A stretch of DNA of 64,000 nucleotides from Bryobacter aggregatus MPL3 (lineage in GTDB: Bacteria; Acidobacteriota; Terriglobia; Bryobacterales; Bryobacteraceae), in the NCBI RefSeq assembly GCF_000702445.1, contig NZ_JNIF01000004.1:620001-684000 (forward strand), in the 5' to 3' direction. The notes beneath the pieces were generated by a model that saw only the letters and a program-made list of their open reading frames with translations, ran no database searches and was not told the DNA's origin. This document shows, in pieces, positions 17,236 to 26,007 of this stretch. Position 1 is the first letter of the stretch, and each line of letters opens with the position of its first letter. Both the position numbers and the translations under genes were made by a program.

Positions 17236-18579
17236 TTGACTCGTTTTTTGGTCACTGGAATCGCTTTTTTACAACTTTTCATATACACAGGCCAGGCCGA
17301 GCAGGCTTTCCCTGCAAATGACATTCAAGATGACAGCGTAGACTGGCAATCTTTAACGAAGCAAAGCCTGTTTTTCTTAGGAATTCAACATGGATTTCGC
17401 CTGGCAACTGAGCCGGGAACGCGAGATGGATTAAAAGGACCTTTTTGGAAGGGGTACTACAATTCTTTATCGAATCTCCATGGGTGGGCTGACGGAGATC
17501 CGTTCTACGTAAACTACGTAGGACACCCGATGCAAGGTGCGGTGTCGGGATTTATTTGGGCACAAAACGACCGGAAGTATCAGAAGGTCGAATTCGGGAA
17601 TACACCTGAGTATTGGAGGAGCCGGCTGCGTGCCACTGCTTTCTCCTGGGTTTACAGCACGCAATTCGAGATTGGTCCGCTGAGCGAGGCTTCGATTGGA
17701 AAGGTGCAGAGCCAGTTTCCGCAGCAGGGCTTTGTTGACCATGTCGCTACGCCGGTGATTGGCACCGGATGGATGATTGCGGAGGATTTTCTCGATCGCT
17801 ATGTGATCAAGAAATTTGAAGATCGCTACGAGAATGTGTTTGCACGCATGATGGTGCGCGGCTGGCTGAATCCGTCGCGAAGCTTTGCGAACCTTCTGCG
17901 CTTCAAGGAGCCGTGGTATCGCGATGCCCGGCCAGGAATCGCGGTGTACCGAAACCAGTTGGCGCCGGCGGCGGAGCGGAAGCCCCGGGAGCCGAAGCCA
18001 CTGAACGAAGAGCCGTGGAAGATTGTCGCACCCTTTGAGTTCACGCTTGCGCCGCAGTATTTACTGAGTCCGGTGGGGAAGGATTCGCTGCAGTGCGTGG
18101 GGGGCGTCGGAACGGCGCAGTGGAATGTCGGAAAGCACCACAGTTGGGTGGCTGAGGTGGGCGGCTGCAAAATGATTGATCTGCAGACCAATTTTTCGGG
18201 CGACATCATGACCTACATGGTCGGGCCGCGGTGGACCCAACGATCGGGCCGCTGGATGCCTTACGCGCAAGTTCTGGTGGGTGGCAAGCGGATTACGATC
18301 GATGAAGCGCTGCCGGACAAAAAAGCGGAGCTGGAACTGCTGTACCCAGGCAAGCCGCTTGGCGCGGAAGTCCATGATTTGTGGACCACTACGCACCAGG
18401 CGAATGGCTTTGCGTTCAGTGTCGGTGGCGGGTTGGATTACGGTCTGACGCGAGCGGCGACTCTGCGGCTGGCCAGTCTCGAGTACAGCCATGCCTGGTT
18501 GCCTCGGCCGGAAATCGCCAGCTATCCGGACACTTTCCGAATCAGTCTGGGGATGACCCTTCGGATGGGTACGTGGTAA
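17236..18579 (+). CDS. Hypothetical envelope protein with likely C-terminal beta-barrel
   Basis: 447 residues with a TTG start at 17236 and AGGAGG about 11 nt upstream; the ATG in between opens only a four-codon frame. Residues 1-25 form a signal peptide. The N-terminal half has YVNYVGHPMQGAVSGFIW and VDHVATPVIGTGWMIAEDFLDR, reminiscent of envelope proteins of the DUF3943 type, though I am not certain. From about residue 260 short alternating strands (FEFTLAPQYLL, YMVGPRWTQ, FSVGGGLDYGL, FRISLGMTLRMG) suggest an outer-membrane barrel. It diverges from the PEP-CTERM gene across a region with two palindromes. No function can be assigned. Confidence 0.75.
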   Translation: MTRFLVTGIAFLQLFIYTGQAEQAFPANDIQDDSVDWQSLTKQSLFFLGIQHGFRLATEPGTRDGLKGPFWKGYYNSLSNLHGWADGDPFYVNYVGHPMQGAVSGFIWAQNDRKYQKVEFGNTPEYWRSRLRATAFSWVYSTQFEIGPLSEASIGKVQSQFPQQGFVDHVATPVIGTGWMIAEDFLDRYVIKKFEDRYENVFARMMVRGWLNPSRSFANLLRFKEPWYRDARPGIAVYRNQLAPAAERKPREPKPLNEEPWKIVAPFEFTLAPQYLLSPVGKDSLQCVGGVGTAQWNVGKHHSWVAEVGGCKMIDLQTNFSGDIMTYMVGPRWTQRSGRWMPYAQVLVGGKRITIDEALPDKKAELELLYPGKPLGAEVHDLWTTTHQANGFAFSVGGGLDYGLTRAATLRLASLEYSHAWLPRPEIASYPDTFRISLGMTLRMGTW

Positions 18580-18648
18580 GAATTGTCCTAGAGCGATTAA
18601 GAGCTTTGTACCATTGCGGTCCTACATTTGAGGGCTGATCATCGAGAG

Positions 18649-19191
18649 ATGAGATTTGTGGTGCTGCTGTTGGGGATGGGGATGTTGGTTGTGGGGGCTC
18701 CGGTGAAAAAGACGGCGGAGCCTCCCAAACGGCCGAAAGACAATAATTGCGTCGATACGCCGCGGATTGCAGCCCGCAAGATGAAGAAGCTCGATGCATC
18801 TCAACTGCTGGGCAAAGAGCTGGATGGTGTCCGGCTTGGATTGAGCGTGAATTCCGCTCTGGACCTGAATCTGGAGATGGAATCCCCGAACGAGCAGAAT
18901 GCAGATCAACTCGAAAAGATGGTCGGCCTGTTGGTCCGTGCAGAGAAGTTGAAGACCTCTGCCAGCGATCGCATTTCGATCGATCTTCCGGCGGCAACCC
19001 GGGTGAAGAAGTCAGGCAAAACCGTGATGGCGACCATCTCACTCACCGATGCCCAGCTTGAGAAACTGCTGGAAGCCCGCTATGGGCGCAAGTTGGTTTC
19101 TGAGGTGCGGAGCCGCTTCATTTATGTCTACGGCTTGCGGGAAGGCACGCGGAGCATTCCATTCGATGTGCCGGGTTCGGTCGCGAAATAG
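18649..19191 (+). CDS. Hypothetical small secreted protein
   Basis: 180 residues. A short signal peptide (MRFVVLLLGMGMLVVGAP) precedes a lysine-rich linker and a mixed alpha/beta domain with one Cys near 35. The middle (LGLSVNSALDLNLEMESPNEQNA and later LTDAQLEKLLEARYGRK) reads as a small globular domain. I do not recognise the family. The 3' end overlaps that of the convergent GH105 gene by 64 bp. Confidence 0.65.
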   Translation: MRFVVLLLGMGMLVVGAPVKKTAEPPKRPKDNNCVDTPRIAARKMKKLDASQLLGKELDGVRLGLSVNSALDLNLEMESPNEQNADQLEKMVGLLVRAEKLKTSASDRISIDLPAATRVKKSGKTVMATISLTDAQLEKLLEARYGRKLVSEVRSRFIYVYGLREGTRSIPFDVPGSVAK

Positions 19192-20075
19192 AGGGCCATT
19201 GCTCCTCCGCGCGGATCGATGCCGTTGATCGCTTTGCGATTGAGATAAGCTGCGAGGGTCGGCTGCTTGCCGGTGGACTCACAGACGCCCTGGAGTTCCC
19301 CACGGCGATTGGAGCGGGCGCTGATTGCTGCCCAGGCTTTTTCGACAGACCTGCGATAGCCGCGAGCGGGCAGCCAGCCGTTCGCAATCCCCTTCTGAAA
19401 CGCCGCGCCGATCATGGCCGTGGCGCTGAACTCTTCATAGGCGTTGGGGTGGTCGATTACTTGACGCCATAGACCATGGGGAGTTTGCCAACGGACGAGT
19501 GTGGCGCAGAGCTTGGTGAAGGCAGGGCGAAGTGCGCTGGGCGCTGGTTGGGCTTCGAGCGCGAGGGCGAGTCCAAGGACTGCAAAGGCGTTTCCTCGAC
19601 CCCAGGCTGCCTCGCAGAGAGGCGAATGGCGCCAGAGGCCATCGCTTCGCTCGCAGAGCTTCTTGAGTGCGTGGAACTGAAAGACTGCTTCGTCAATGCG
19701 TCCGGCGTGGCTCAGGATGGGGCAACCCATGAAGACACCATCACTCATTTCGTTATAGAGCGGCAGTTGGGCCAGCTCTGCTGCGGCCTGCACCCGTTCG
19801 CGATAGAGCTCTTTGCCCGTTCTCTTGGCCAAATCTGCAAAGAGGAGATGACCGCTCAAGTGGCTGGCTGTTGCTTTCTCGAGGCTAGAGCCGAGAAAGG
19901 GCTGGACCATGGCTTCGACCTGCTCCAGTGCGCCTAGCCTGAGGCGGCCGAGTAGTGCAAAGGACTGGATGTAGACCACTTCAGTGAGTTGCTGCCCGTA
20001 GACGGCGGCCAACTCACGGGCACGATCTGCGGGCTTCGCCAGTGCGAAGAGGGCTAGAAAATCGCGACGAAGCAT
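19128..20075 (-). CDS. Glycoside hydrolase family 88/105 (unsaturated rhamnogalacturonyl hydrolase-like)
   Basis: 315 residues from ATG 20075, just past the stop of the S9 peptidase gene; a longer frame upstream lies in that gene's 3' end. The (alpha/alpha)6-barrel phrases of GH105 are present: SDGVFMGCPILSHAG, WRHSPLCEAAWGRGNAF (the WGRGN block), GLWRQVIDHPNAYEEFSATAMI and GWLPARGYRRSVEKAW. The family removes the unsaturated uronic acid left by pectate or rhamnogalacturonan lyases. No clear signal peptide is present, though the RRDFLALFALAKPA start resembles a degraded Tat leader. The gene is coupled to an S9 peptidase rather than to other pectin genes. Substrate is inferred from the family only. 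Confidence 0.8.
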   Translation of the reverse strand: MLRRDFLALFALAKPADRARELAAVYGQQLTEVVYIQSFALLGRLRLGALEQVEAMVQPFLGSSLEKATASHLSGHLLFADLAKRTGKELYRERVQAAAELAQLPLYNEMSDGVFMGCPILSHAGRIDEAVFQFHALKKLCERSDGLWRHSPLCEAAWGRGNAFAVLGLALALEAQPAPSALRPAFTKLCATLVRWQTPHGLWRQVIDHPNAYEEFSATAMIGAAFQKGIANGWLPARGYRRSVEKAWAAISARSNRRGELQGVCESTGKQPTLAAYLNRKAINGIDPRGGAMALYFATEPGTSNGMLRVPSRKP

Positions 20076-20076
20076 G

Positions 20077-22806
20077 TTAGGGAAGCTCGTCAGGATCCTC
20101 GTCTTCGGTTGCGGTGCTTGATCGCGCGGGGGCCGTGGGCTCTTTCTCAAGGAAGGAGCGGCCTTTCTCCATCCACTCCGGCTTGGGCTGGCTCATCAGG
20201 TTGTAGTCGAAGAACTCCTTGAGGCGTGCGGAGTAGTGCTTCTGATTGGCACGGATTCGTAGGTTGTGCGGCTCGCCGTTGTAGTTGAACATGTAGACCT
20301 CTTTGTTCAAACGGCGGAGTGAGAGATAGAATTCGATGCCCTGATACCAGGGCACGGCGTCGTCGGCATCGTTGTGCATCATGAGCAGCGGCGTCTTCAC
20401 CTGATCTGCGCGGAAGACTGGTGAATTTTCGATAAAGCGCAGCGGGTATTGCCAGGGTGTGCCGCCGATGCGGCTTTGGGTTCGTTCGTATTGGAACTGG
20501 CGAGGGATCCCAGGGCCCCAACGGATGCCGTTGTAGGCGCTGAACATGTTGGCGACAATGGCGCCGGGCGCGGCCGCCTTGAACAGGTTGGTGCGGGTAA
20601 CCATGTAGGCGATCTGGTAGCCGCCCCAACTATGTCCCTGGATGCCGATGCGCGTCTCGTCGATGTAGCCTTCCTCGATCAGTTTCTGGATCGCGGGCAG
20701 GACGCAGTTCATGGCGCTGTCGCCGGGGTAGCCGACGCGGTAGCTGATGTCGGGCGTGAGGACGATGTAGCCGTTGGAGACATAGATCGGGATGTTGATC
20801 GAGTTCGTCGGACGGGGTTCGGCGAAGGTATTGACGTTCTGGCTGAGCCGTTCGTAGATGTAGATGAGCAGCGGGTACTTCTTGGTGGGATTGAAGTCCT
20901 CGGGCTTATAAACGGCTGCTTTGAGCGCCTGGCCGTCGTTGGAACGGAAGTTCATCAACTCGGAATTGCCCCAGTTGAAGCCGGCGATCTGGGGATTCGC
21001 GTCAGAGACCTTCTGGAAGGTTCTCATATCACTGTTGGTGAGGGTGAGGTCGGGGTATTCGCGGAAGCTGGACTGGGTGAGCAGGAACACGTCTGCATTC
21101 TTCGCCTTGACCGGAGCGGTGAAATTTTTATTCGACCAGATGAGTTGCCGCGGCTCCGCGGTGCCATCGATCGTATCGATGAAGAAGCCGGTCTCCCGGG
21201 TCTCTATGGATTCGGCGCGGAGCAGCAGTGGTTTGGCGGGATCGAAGCCTTCGGGTCGCTCTTCGGTCTCTGGGCGGACAATGCGGAACTGGATGGCGCG
21301 TTTGCGGCCGACGCCATCGGTGAGATTCTTGGCCTGCCGGCCATCCGGTGCGTTCTGCCAGACGTCGAAACGGTCATAGAGGAGGACGTACTTGCCGTCG
21401 CGGCTCCAGCCGCCGGCGCCGTAGGCACCGGGCTTGCCGGGGGCGTCGTAATCCTCGTTGTAGAAGTTGGCGTTGAGCCCGGCCGTGAGATTCGACTCCT
21501 GTCCGGTAGCTACGTTGAGGCAGAGCCAGTCTTTGCTGTCGAAGCGAAGGCCGTACTTGCCGTCGGGAGACCAGCTATAGTTGCCGCTACGCTGCTTGCC
21601 GAGGAGCTTGCGCTCGCCGGTCAGTGTATTGATGAGGTATTGATCGGCGTATTTGGTGTCGTATTCCGTGATGGAGCGATAGGCGCGGTCATCGAGGCCG
21701 AAGGCATATTGCCCATTCTCGTTCGGCGTGATCTCTTGCACTTCCAGATTGGCCAACTGGAGGACTCGATTCTCCGCCAGGTGGAGGACGGCGCGGTAGT
21801 TCCGTGCACGGTCCGCACCAATGCGCATCTTCTGCATGGGCTGGATGCTTTCATCTTTCCAGTGCCAGAGGTCGTAGTTCGCTTTCTCGCCATCCTCCGG
21901 CTTGGGCCTCGGGCGATTGAGGGCAGTAGGGAAGAACAGATGCGCTCCGTCCCGGGAGAAGCTGAGCGTCCCTTTCTCGGTGAGTTTGAACCCGGCGCCG
22001 AGGCCAGGGCTAGAGTTTGAAACGGCAACCCGCGCGGCGCCCGGTTTGCGATCCCACAGATAGACCGTATCGTTTCCCAGGAAGGCGAGTTGCGATTGCT
22101 TCTCGTCCCAGGTGAGCTTTGAGTACTTGCCCTTTGCGTTCAGCAACTCCAGTGGGTTTCCTTCCCAGTTGGTGGTCGTCATGGCGAGCACAGCGTCCGC
22201 TGTGGCGTAGACGAGGGTCTGGCCATCCTTGCTGAGGGTATAGTCGACGACACCGGGGATGGTCTTTTGCTGGTTGCCGTTGAGGCGAAGAACCGTCAGG
22301 GTCTTCTCCTTGTTGTCCTTGAGGAAGGCGAGGATGCCGGATTCGGCAGGGAGTTGGTAGTTCTTAATCTCGGTGAAACGTTGGGGCGTCATCGTCGCAG
22401 TGTCAACCAGCACGAGACCGCCTTTCGATTGCTCGCTGGCCTTCTTCTTCAGTTCCTCCTGGTTGGGGAACGTGGTGAAGGCGACAAAGCGGGAATCATT
22501 GCTGAAGGTGATCTGCGTGGTGCGTTGTGGCAGCGGAGTTTCGCGTTCCGGATCGGGAGCGGGCGGGGCAGGGCGCGCACCGGCCGGCTCATAGAGCTCC
22601 GCTCCGGTATCGAGGTTGCGAATTACAACATTGCCATCACCCTCTTGTGGAAAAAGACCGTAAGCAAGGAACTTCGCGTTCGGGGAGATTTTCTGTCCGG
22701 AGATGGACTTCCATGCGTCTGTGTCGGCGTAGGACATTGGACGTTTGGTTTGCGCGGAGAGGGTTGTCAGCAGCGCACAGCATACAAAGAGACTCAGGGC
22801 CCGCAT
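20077..22806 (-). CDS. S9-family peptidase (prolyl oligopeptidase/dipeptidyl peptidase type), secreted
   Basis: 909 residues, intact. After a signal peptide (MRALSLFVCCALLTTLSAQ) comes a long propeller region (about 30-640, with repeated WSPDGKY/SRDGAHL-type blades) and a C-terminal alpha/beta-hydrolase. The triad is visible: Ser in GIQGHSWGGYQ near 725, Asp in NDADDAVPW and His in NGEPHNLR. It would cleave peptides in the periplasm or outside the cell. An acidic tail (ATEDEDPDELP) ends the protein. It is the intact counterpart of the broken S9 gene at 11738-14126, though the two differ clearly in sequence. GH105 follows 1 bp after its stop. Confidence 0.93.
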   Translation of the reverse strand: MRALSLFVCCALLTTLSAQTKRPMSYADTDAWKSISGQKISPNAKFLAYGLFPQEGDGNVVIRNLDTGAELYEPAGARPAPPAPDPERETPLPQRTTQITFSNDSRFVAFTTFPNQEELKKKASEQSKGGLVLVDTATMTPQRFTEIKNYQLPAESGILAFLKDNKEKTLTVLRLNGNQQKTIPGVVDYTLSKDGQTLVYATADAVLAMTTTNWEGNPLELLNAKGKYSKLTWDEKQSQLAFLGNDTVYLWDRKPGAARVAVSNSSPGLGAGFKLTEKGTLSFSRDGAHLFFPTALNRPRPKPEDGEKANYDLWHWKDESIQPMQKMRIGADRARNYRAVLHLAENRVLQLANLEVQEITPNENGQYAFGLDDRAYRSITEYDTKYADQYLINTLTGERKLLGKQRSGNYSWSPDGKYGLRFDSKDWLCLNVATGQESNLTAGLNANFYNEDYDAPGKPGAYGAGGWSRDGKYVLLYDRFDVWQNAPDGRQAKNLTDGVGRKRAIQFRIVRPETEERPEGFDPAKPLLLRAESIETRETGFFIDTIDGTAEPRQLIWSNKNFTAPVKAKNADVFLLTQSSFREYPDLTLTNSDMRTFQKVSDANPQIAGFNWGNSELMNFRSNDGQALKAAVYKPEDFNPTKKYPLLIYIYERLSQNVNTFAEPRPTNSINIPIYVSNGYIVLTPDISYRVGYPGDSAMNCVLPAIQKLIEEGYIDETRIGIQGHSWGGYQIAYMVTRTNLFKAAAPGAIVANMFSAYNGIRWGPGIPRQFQYERTQSRIGGTPWQYPLRFIENSPVFRADQVKTPLLMMHNDADDAVPWYQGIEFYLSLRRLNKEVYMFNYNGEPHNLRIRANQKHYSARLKEFFDYNLMSQPKPEWMEKGRSFLEKEPTAPARSSTATEDEDPDELP

Positions 22807-22842
22807 GTTGCCTGTAGTTTAGCGTCCTCCTGGGGGCTTCGC

Positions 22843-22848
22843 TACACT
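22843..22848 (+). promoter_or_regulatory. Candidate -10 box of the DUF1844 gene
   Basis: TACACT within GCTACACTGG, a string that recurs before the PIG-L gene at 41099-41108. It ends 8 nt before the ATG at 22857, a spacing compatible with a leaderless mRNA. Confidence 0.35.
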
Positions 22849-22850
22849 GG

Positions 22851-23141
22851 ATGGATATGAGTGATCTTGAGGCAAAGCCGCCACAAGCGAGTTTCGAATT
22901 TCTCATCGCCTCCTTCATCATGCAGGCTCAAATGCAGCTGGGCATGTTCCAGATGCCGGAGGGAGAGGGTGAAGAAAACAAACCGAATCTCGCGTGGGCG
23001 AAGCATGCAATCGATTTGCTGGGTGTGCTCGAGGAGAAGACGAAGGGAAATCTGACCCTCGAAGAGAAGAGAATGCTGGAGAATTCGCTGACGGAGCTGC
23101 GGTTCCGCTATGTGCAGGCCATCTCGGGGGATACGAAGTAG
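22851..23141 (+). CDS. DUF1844 domain protein
   Basis: 96 residues (94 if ATG 22857 is used). The family pattern is complete: FEFLIASFIMQAQMQLGM, then NLAWAKHAIDLLGVLEEKTKGNLT and LEENSLTELRFRYV-like helix. DUF1844 proteins are small helical cytoplasmic proteins common in Acidobacteria and Deltaproteobacteria, with no assigned function. It directly precedes the MBL-RibF fusion gene and is likely co-transcribed with it. Confidence 0.88.
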   Translation: MDMSDLEAKPPQASFEFLIASFIMQAQMQLGMFQMPEGEGEENKPNLAWAKHAIDLLGVLEEKTKGNLTLEEKRMLENSLTELRFRYVQAISGDTK

Positions 23142-23145
23142 TTCC

Positions 23146-24918
23146 TTGGAGAGCGCGGCGCGAATCATCGTTTTAGGTTCTGGGACCAGTGTCGGCGTGC
23201 CGATGATCGGTTGCCATTGCCGTGTATGCACGAGTGCCGACCCGAGGGACCGCCGCCTGCGTCCGAGTGTGGCCCTCCAGTTTGGCGATCGGGTGGTCTT
23301 GATCGATGCTGGCCCCGACTTCCGGCAGCAGGCCTTGCGAGCGGGTTTGCCACGGATTGATGCCATCCTTCTCACTCACGCCCATGCCGATCATATCCTC
23401 GGGCTTGACGACGTGCGGCCCTTCAACTTCCGGCAGAAGCAGACGATCCCGATCTATGCCACGCGCGATGTGATTACGGCTGTCGAACGCATCTATTCTT
23501 ATGCCTTCGATGACAGGCCGACACAATCGACGAAGCCGAAGCTGATGCTGCATGAGATTGATCGCGAGCCGTTTGAGGCGGCTGGGATTCGCTTCCAACC
23601 GATTCCGCTGAGCCATGGGCATGGGCGGAGCACCGGTTATCGATTCGGAGCCGCGGCCTATCTGACCGATCATAATGAGATTCCGGCCGAGAGCATGGCG
23701 CTGCTGCAGGATCTGGATGTACTGTTCCTTGATGGACTTCGCTATAAGCCGCATCCGACGCACACGCACATTGCGCGCAGCCTCCAATATGTCGAGAAGC
23801 TGAAGCCACAGCGGACTTACCTCACGCACATCTGCCACGATTTGCCGCATGCCCGGACCGAGAGCCAGTTGCCGCCGCAGGTGCGGCTCGCATATGACGG
23901 TCTGGAGATCGCAGTGGGATCGGGTGCTTATCGCAAGCAGAGTGTGGTGCCGCAAGTCTATTGGAACCTGTCCGATTTGCCGGCCAACTTTGGGCCCACG
24001 GCGGTAGCGGTTGGGAATTTCGATGGTTTGCATGTCGGGCACCGGCAAATTCTGCGCCGCTGCATGCAACTGGCCACAGATCTGGGCTTGAAGCCGACCG
24101 TGCTCACCTTTCATCCGCATCCGAAGAAGTTGCTTGCGCCCGACAAAGCGCCAAAAGTGCTGGAACCGATCGCCAAGCGCTTGGAACGGATTGGCGCCGA
24201 GGGGATTGCTCAGGTGGTGGTGCTGCCTTTTGATGAGGAGCTTGCCTCGCTGAGCGCGTCTGAGTTTCTGCGCCGTGTGCTGGTGGGCAAGCTCGAGGCT
24301 CGCGAGATTCTGGTGGGGGAGAATTTCCGCTTTGGCAATAAGCAAGGCGGCAATGTGTCGTTGCTGCGGGAACTGGCGCCGAAGTTTGGCTACGAAATCG
24401 AGATTACCGAGGCCGTTACGACGCGCGGACGCATTGTGTCGAGTTCTGGAATTCGCGAATTGCTGCTCGACGGGCGTGTCGGGCTAGCCAATCGCTTGCT
24501 AGGCTATGAGTTTTGCCTCGAAGGAAATGTAGTGAGTGGTGAGGGGGTCGGCCGTAAGGTCACTGTACCGACCTTGAATCTCGATGTCCTGCCGCTCTTC
24601 GAGGAAGATCGTGTGATCCCGCGCGACGGGGTGTATATCACGAAGACTTTGGATTTGACAGACGGCCGGAGCTGGCATTCGATCACGAACATCGGTTACC
24701 GCCCCACGTTCGGCGCTCATGGCTTGTCGGTTGAGACCTACTTATTGGATCCTTTGGTGGGCGAAACTCCGCAAAGGATCCGGGTGGATTTCTGTGCTTT
24801 TGTCCGCGAGGAGCGGAAGTTCGAGAACCCCGACGAACTCAAGGCGCAAATTTTGCGGGATGTTGGACGTGCGCAAGCTTACTGGCGACGGCGTGCACGA
24901 TGGACCAGCCCGGCATGA
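23146..24918 (+). CDS. ribF: Fusion of a PhnP-like metallo-beta-lactamase-fold domain with bifunctional riboflavin kinase/FAD synthetase
   Basis: 590 residues from TTG 23146 (5 bp after the previous stop); ATG 23110 is an alternative overlapping DUF1844 by 32 bp. Residues 5-262 are an MBL-fold phosphodiesterase-like domain: IVLGSGTSVGVPMIGCHCRV, the metal motif THAHADH, LSHGHG and LTHICHDL. Residues 270-590 are RibF: the nucleotidyltransferase AVGNFDGLHVGHR near 289, VSSSGIREL, then the kinase domain GRKVTVPTLNLD and RDGVYIT. RibF makes FMN and FAD from riboflavin. No stop separates the parts; a GTG pair at 23943/23946 could give a separate RibF, but no ribosome site precedes it. The PhnP-like substrate is unknown. 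Confidence 0.88.
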   Translation: MESAARIIVLGSGTSVGVPMIGCHCRVCTSADPRDRRLRPSVALQFGDRVVLIDAGPDFRQQALRAGLPRIDAILLTHAHADHILGLDDVRPFNFRQKQTIPIYATRDVITAVERIYSYAFDDRPTQSTKPKLMLHEIDREPFEAAGIRFQPIPLSHGHGRSTGYRFGAAAYLTDHNEIPAESMALLQDLDVLFLDGLRYKPHPTHTHIARSLQYVEKLKPQRTYLTHICHDLPHARTESQLPPQVRLAYDGLEIAVGSGAYRKQSVVPQVYWNLSDLPANFGPTAVAVGNFDGLHVGHRQILRRCMQLATDLGLKPTVLTFHPHPKKLLAPDKAPKVLEPIAKRLERIGAEGIAQVVVLPFDEELASLSASEFLRRVLVGKLEAREILVGENFRFGNKQGGNVSLLRELAPKFGYEIEITEAVTTRGRIVSSSGIRELLLDGRVGLANRLLGYEFCLEGNVVSGEGVGRKVTVPTLNLDVLPLFEEDRVIPRDGVYITKTLDLTDGRSWHSITNIGYRPTFGAHGLSVETYLLDPLVGETPQRIRVDFCAFVREERKFENPDELKAQILRDVGRAQAYWRRRARWTSPA

Positions 24919-24950
24919 AATTTTTAGACTAAAGAGAGAGAGAAACACAC

Positions 24951-25946
24951 ATGAGTTTGAGTGAAGGCAAAAAGCTGCACATGCACAAGCTGTCCAACAA
25001 GGATGGCATTATTGCTGCTGCGGCCATGGATCAGCGTGGGAGCCTGGCGAAGAGCCTGGCTGCTGCCAAGGGCGTGACGCAGAAGGAAATTTCGCAGGAA
25101 CTGATGGAAGAGTTCAAGACCGCCGTTGTGCGCGCGCTGACTCCCCATGCAACCGCGATCCTGCTCGACACCGAGTTTGGTCTGCCTGCCGCCAAGGCAC
25201 GCGCCGCCAACGCCGGACTGCTGCTGGCCTATGAGAAGACCGGCTATGACGCGACTGTTCCGGGCCGTCTGCCCGATCTGCTGCCGGACCTGAGCGCTCT
25301 GCGCATCAAGGAACTGGGCGCCGATGCGGTCAAGATCCTTCTGTACTACGCGCCGGACGACGATCCGAAGATCAACGAAGTGAAGCATGCCTTCATCGAG
25401 CGCATCGGTTCGGAATGCCAGGATGTGCAGATTCCGTTCTTCCTTGAGTTCATCGGCTATGACCACAACGGTGGCGACGACAAGACTCTCGAGTTTGCCA
25501 AGAAGAAGCCGGGTATCGTGATGGCTTCGATGAAGGAATTCAGCAAGCCCCGCTACCAGGTGGACGTGTTGAAGGTGGAAGTGCCGGTTAACGCTGAGTA
25601 TGTGGAAGGTTCGAGCGTGTACAAGGGCCAGAAGGCTTACACACGCGCCGAAGCCATCGAATACTATCGCCAGAGCGCCGACGTGACCTCGCTGCCCTTC
25701 ATCTACCTGAGCGCCGGTGTGAGCAACGACCAGTTCACCGAGAGCCTGGCGATGGCCGGCGAAGCGGGCACTGCGTTCAGTGGTGTGCTCTGTGGCCGTG
25801 CGACCTGGAAGGACGCCATCCCGGTGTTTGCGCAGAAGGGCGCTGCTGCTCTCGAGGATTGGCTCGCGACCGAAGGTCTCAAGAACATCAACGCGGTGAA
25901 CGAGGCCCTCAAGCCTGCCAAGCCGTGGTGGAACCGTCTGAGCTAG
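24951..25946 (+). CDS. lacD: Tagatose 1,6-diphosphate aldolase-type class I aldolase
   Basis: 331 residues, close to LacD length. The TIM-barrel blocks AAAAMDQRGSLAKSL, AILLDTEFGLPAA, KILLYYAPDD, PFFLEFIGYD, FSKPRYQVDVLKVEVPV (Lys in the Schiff-base region) and FIYLSAGVSNDQF are all present. LacD-type enzymes cleave tagatose or fructose 1,6-bisphosphate to two triose phosphates; in bacteria lacking other class I aldolases they may serve glycolysis, an inference here. The codon choice is strongly biased to C/G-ending codons, more than its neighbours, suggesting high expression. A purine-rich AGAGAGAGAG ribosome site precedes the ATG, and a strong terminator follows. Confidence 0.88.
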   Translation: MSLSEGKKLHMHKLSNKDGIIAAAAMDQRGSLAKSLAAAKGVTQKEISQELMEEFKTAVVRALTPHATAILLDTEFGLPAAKARAANAGLLLAYEKTGYDATVPGRLPDLLPDLSALRIKELGADAVKILLYYAPDDDPKINEVKHAFIERIGSECQDVQIPFFLEFIGYDHNGGDDKTLEFAKKKPGIVMASMKEFSKPRYQVDVLKVEVPVNAEYVEGSSVYKGQKAYTRAEAIEYYRQSADVTSLPFIYLSAGVSNDQFTESLAMAGEAGTAFSGVLCGRATWKDAIPVFAQKGAAALEDWLATEGLKNINAVNEALKPAKPWWNRLS

Positions 25947-25963
25947 TTGTTTGCTTGGTAACT

Positions 25964-25998
25964 GAAAAAGGCCGCCCTTCGAAGGGCGGCCTTTTTTT
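25964..25998. terminator. Bidirectional rho-independent terminator
   Basis: An 8-bp GGCCGCCC/GGGCGGCC stem (25970-25977 with 25984-25991) closed by TTCGAA, flanked by A5 on the left and T7 on the right, between the convergent lacD and VWFA genes. Confidence 0.92.
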
Positions 25999-26007
25999 CT
26001 TTGGATT

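Noticed and set aside
20449-22020. Long plus-strand open frame of 523 codons opposite the S9 peptidase
   Set aside because: It is antisense to an intact gene with complete catalytic motifs; the product has no family sequence and only Gly/Val/Glu-rich text typical of mirrored GC-rich codons.
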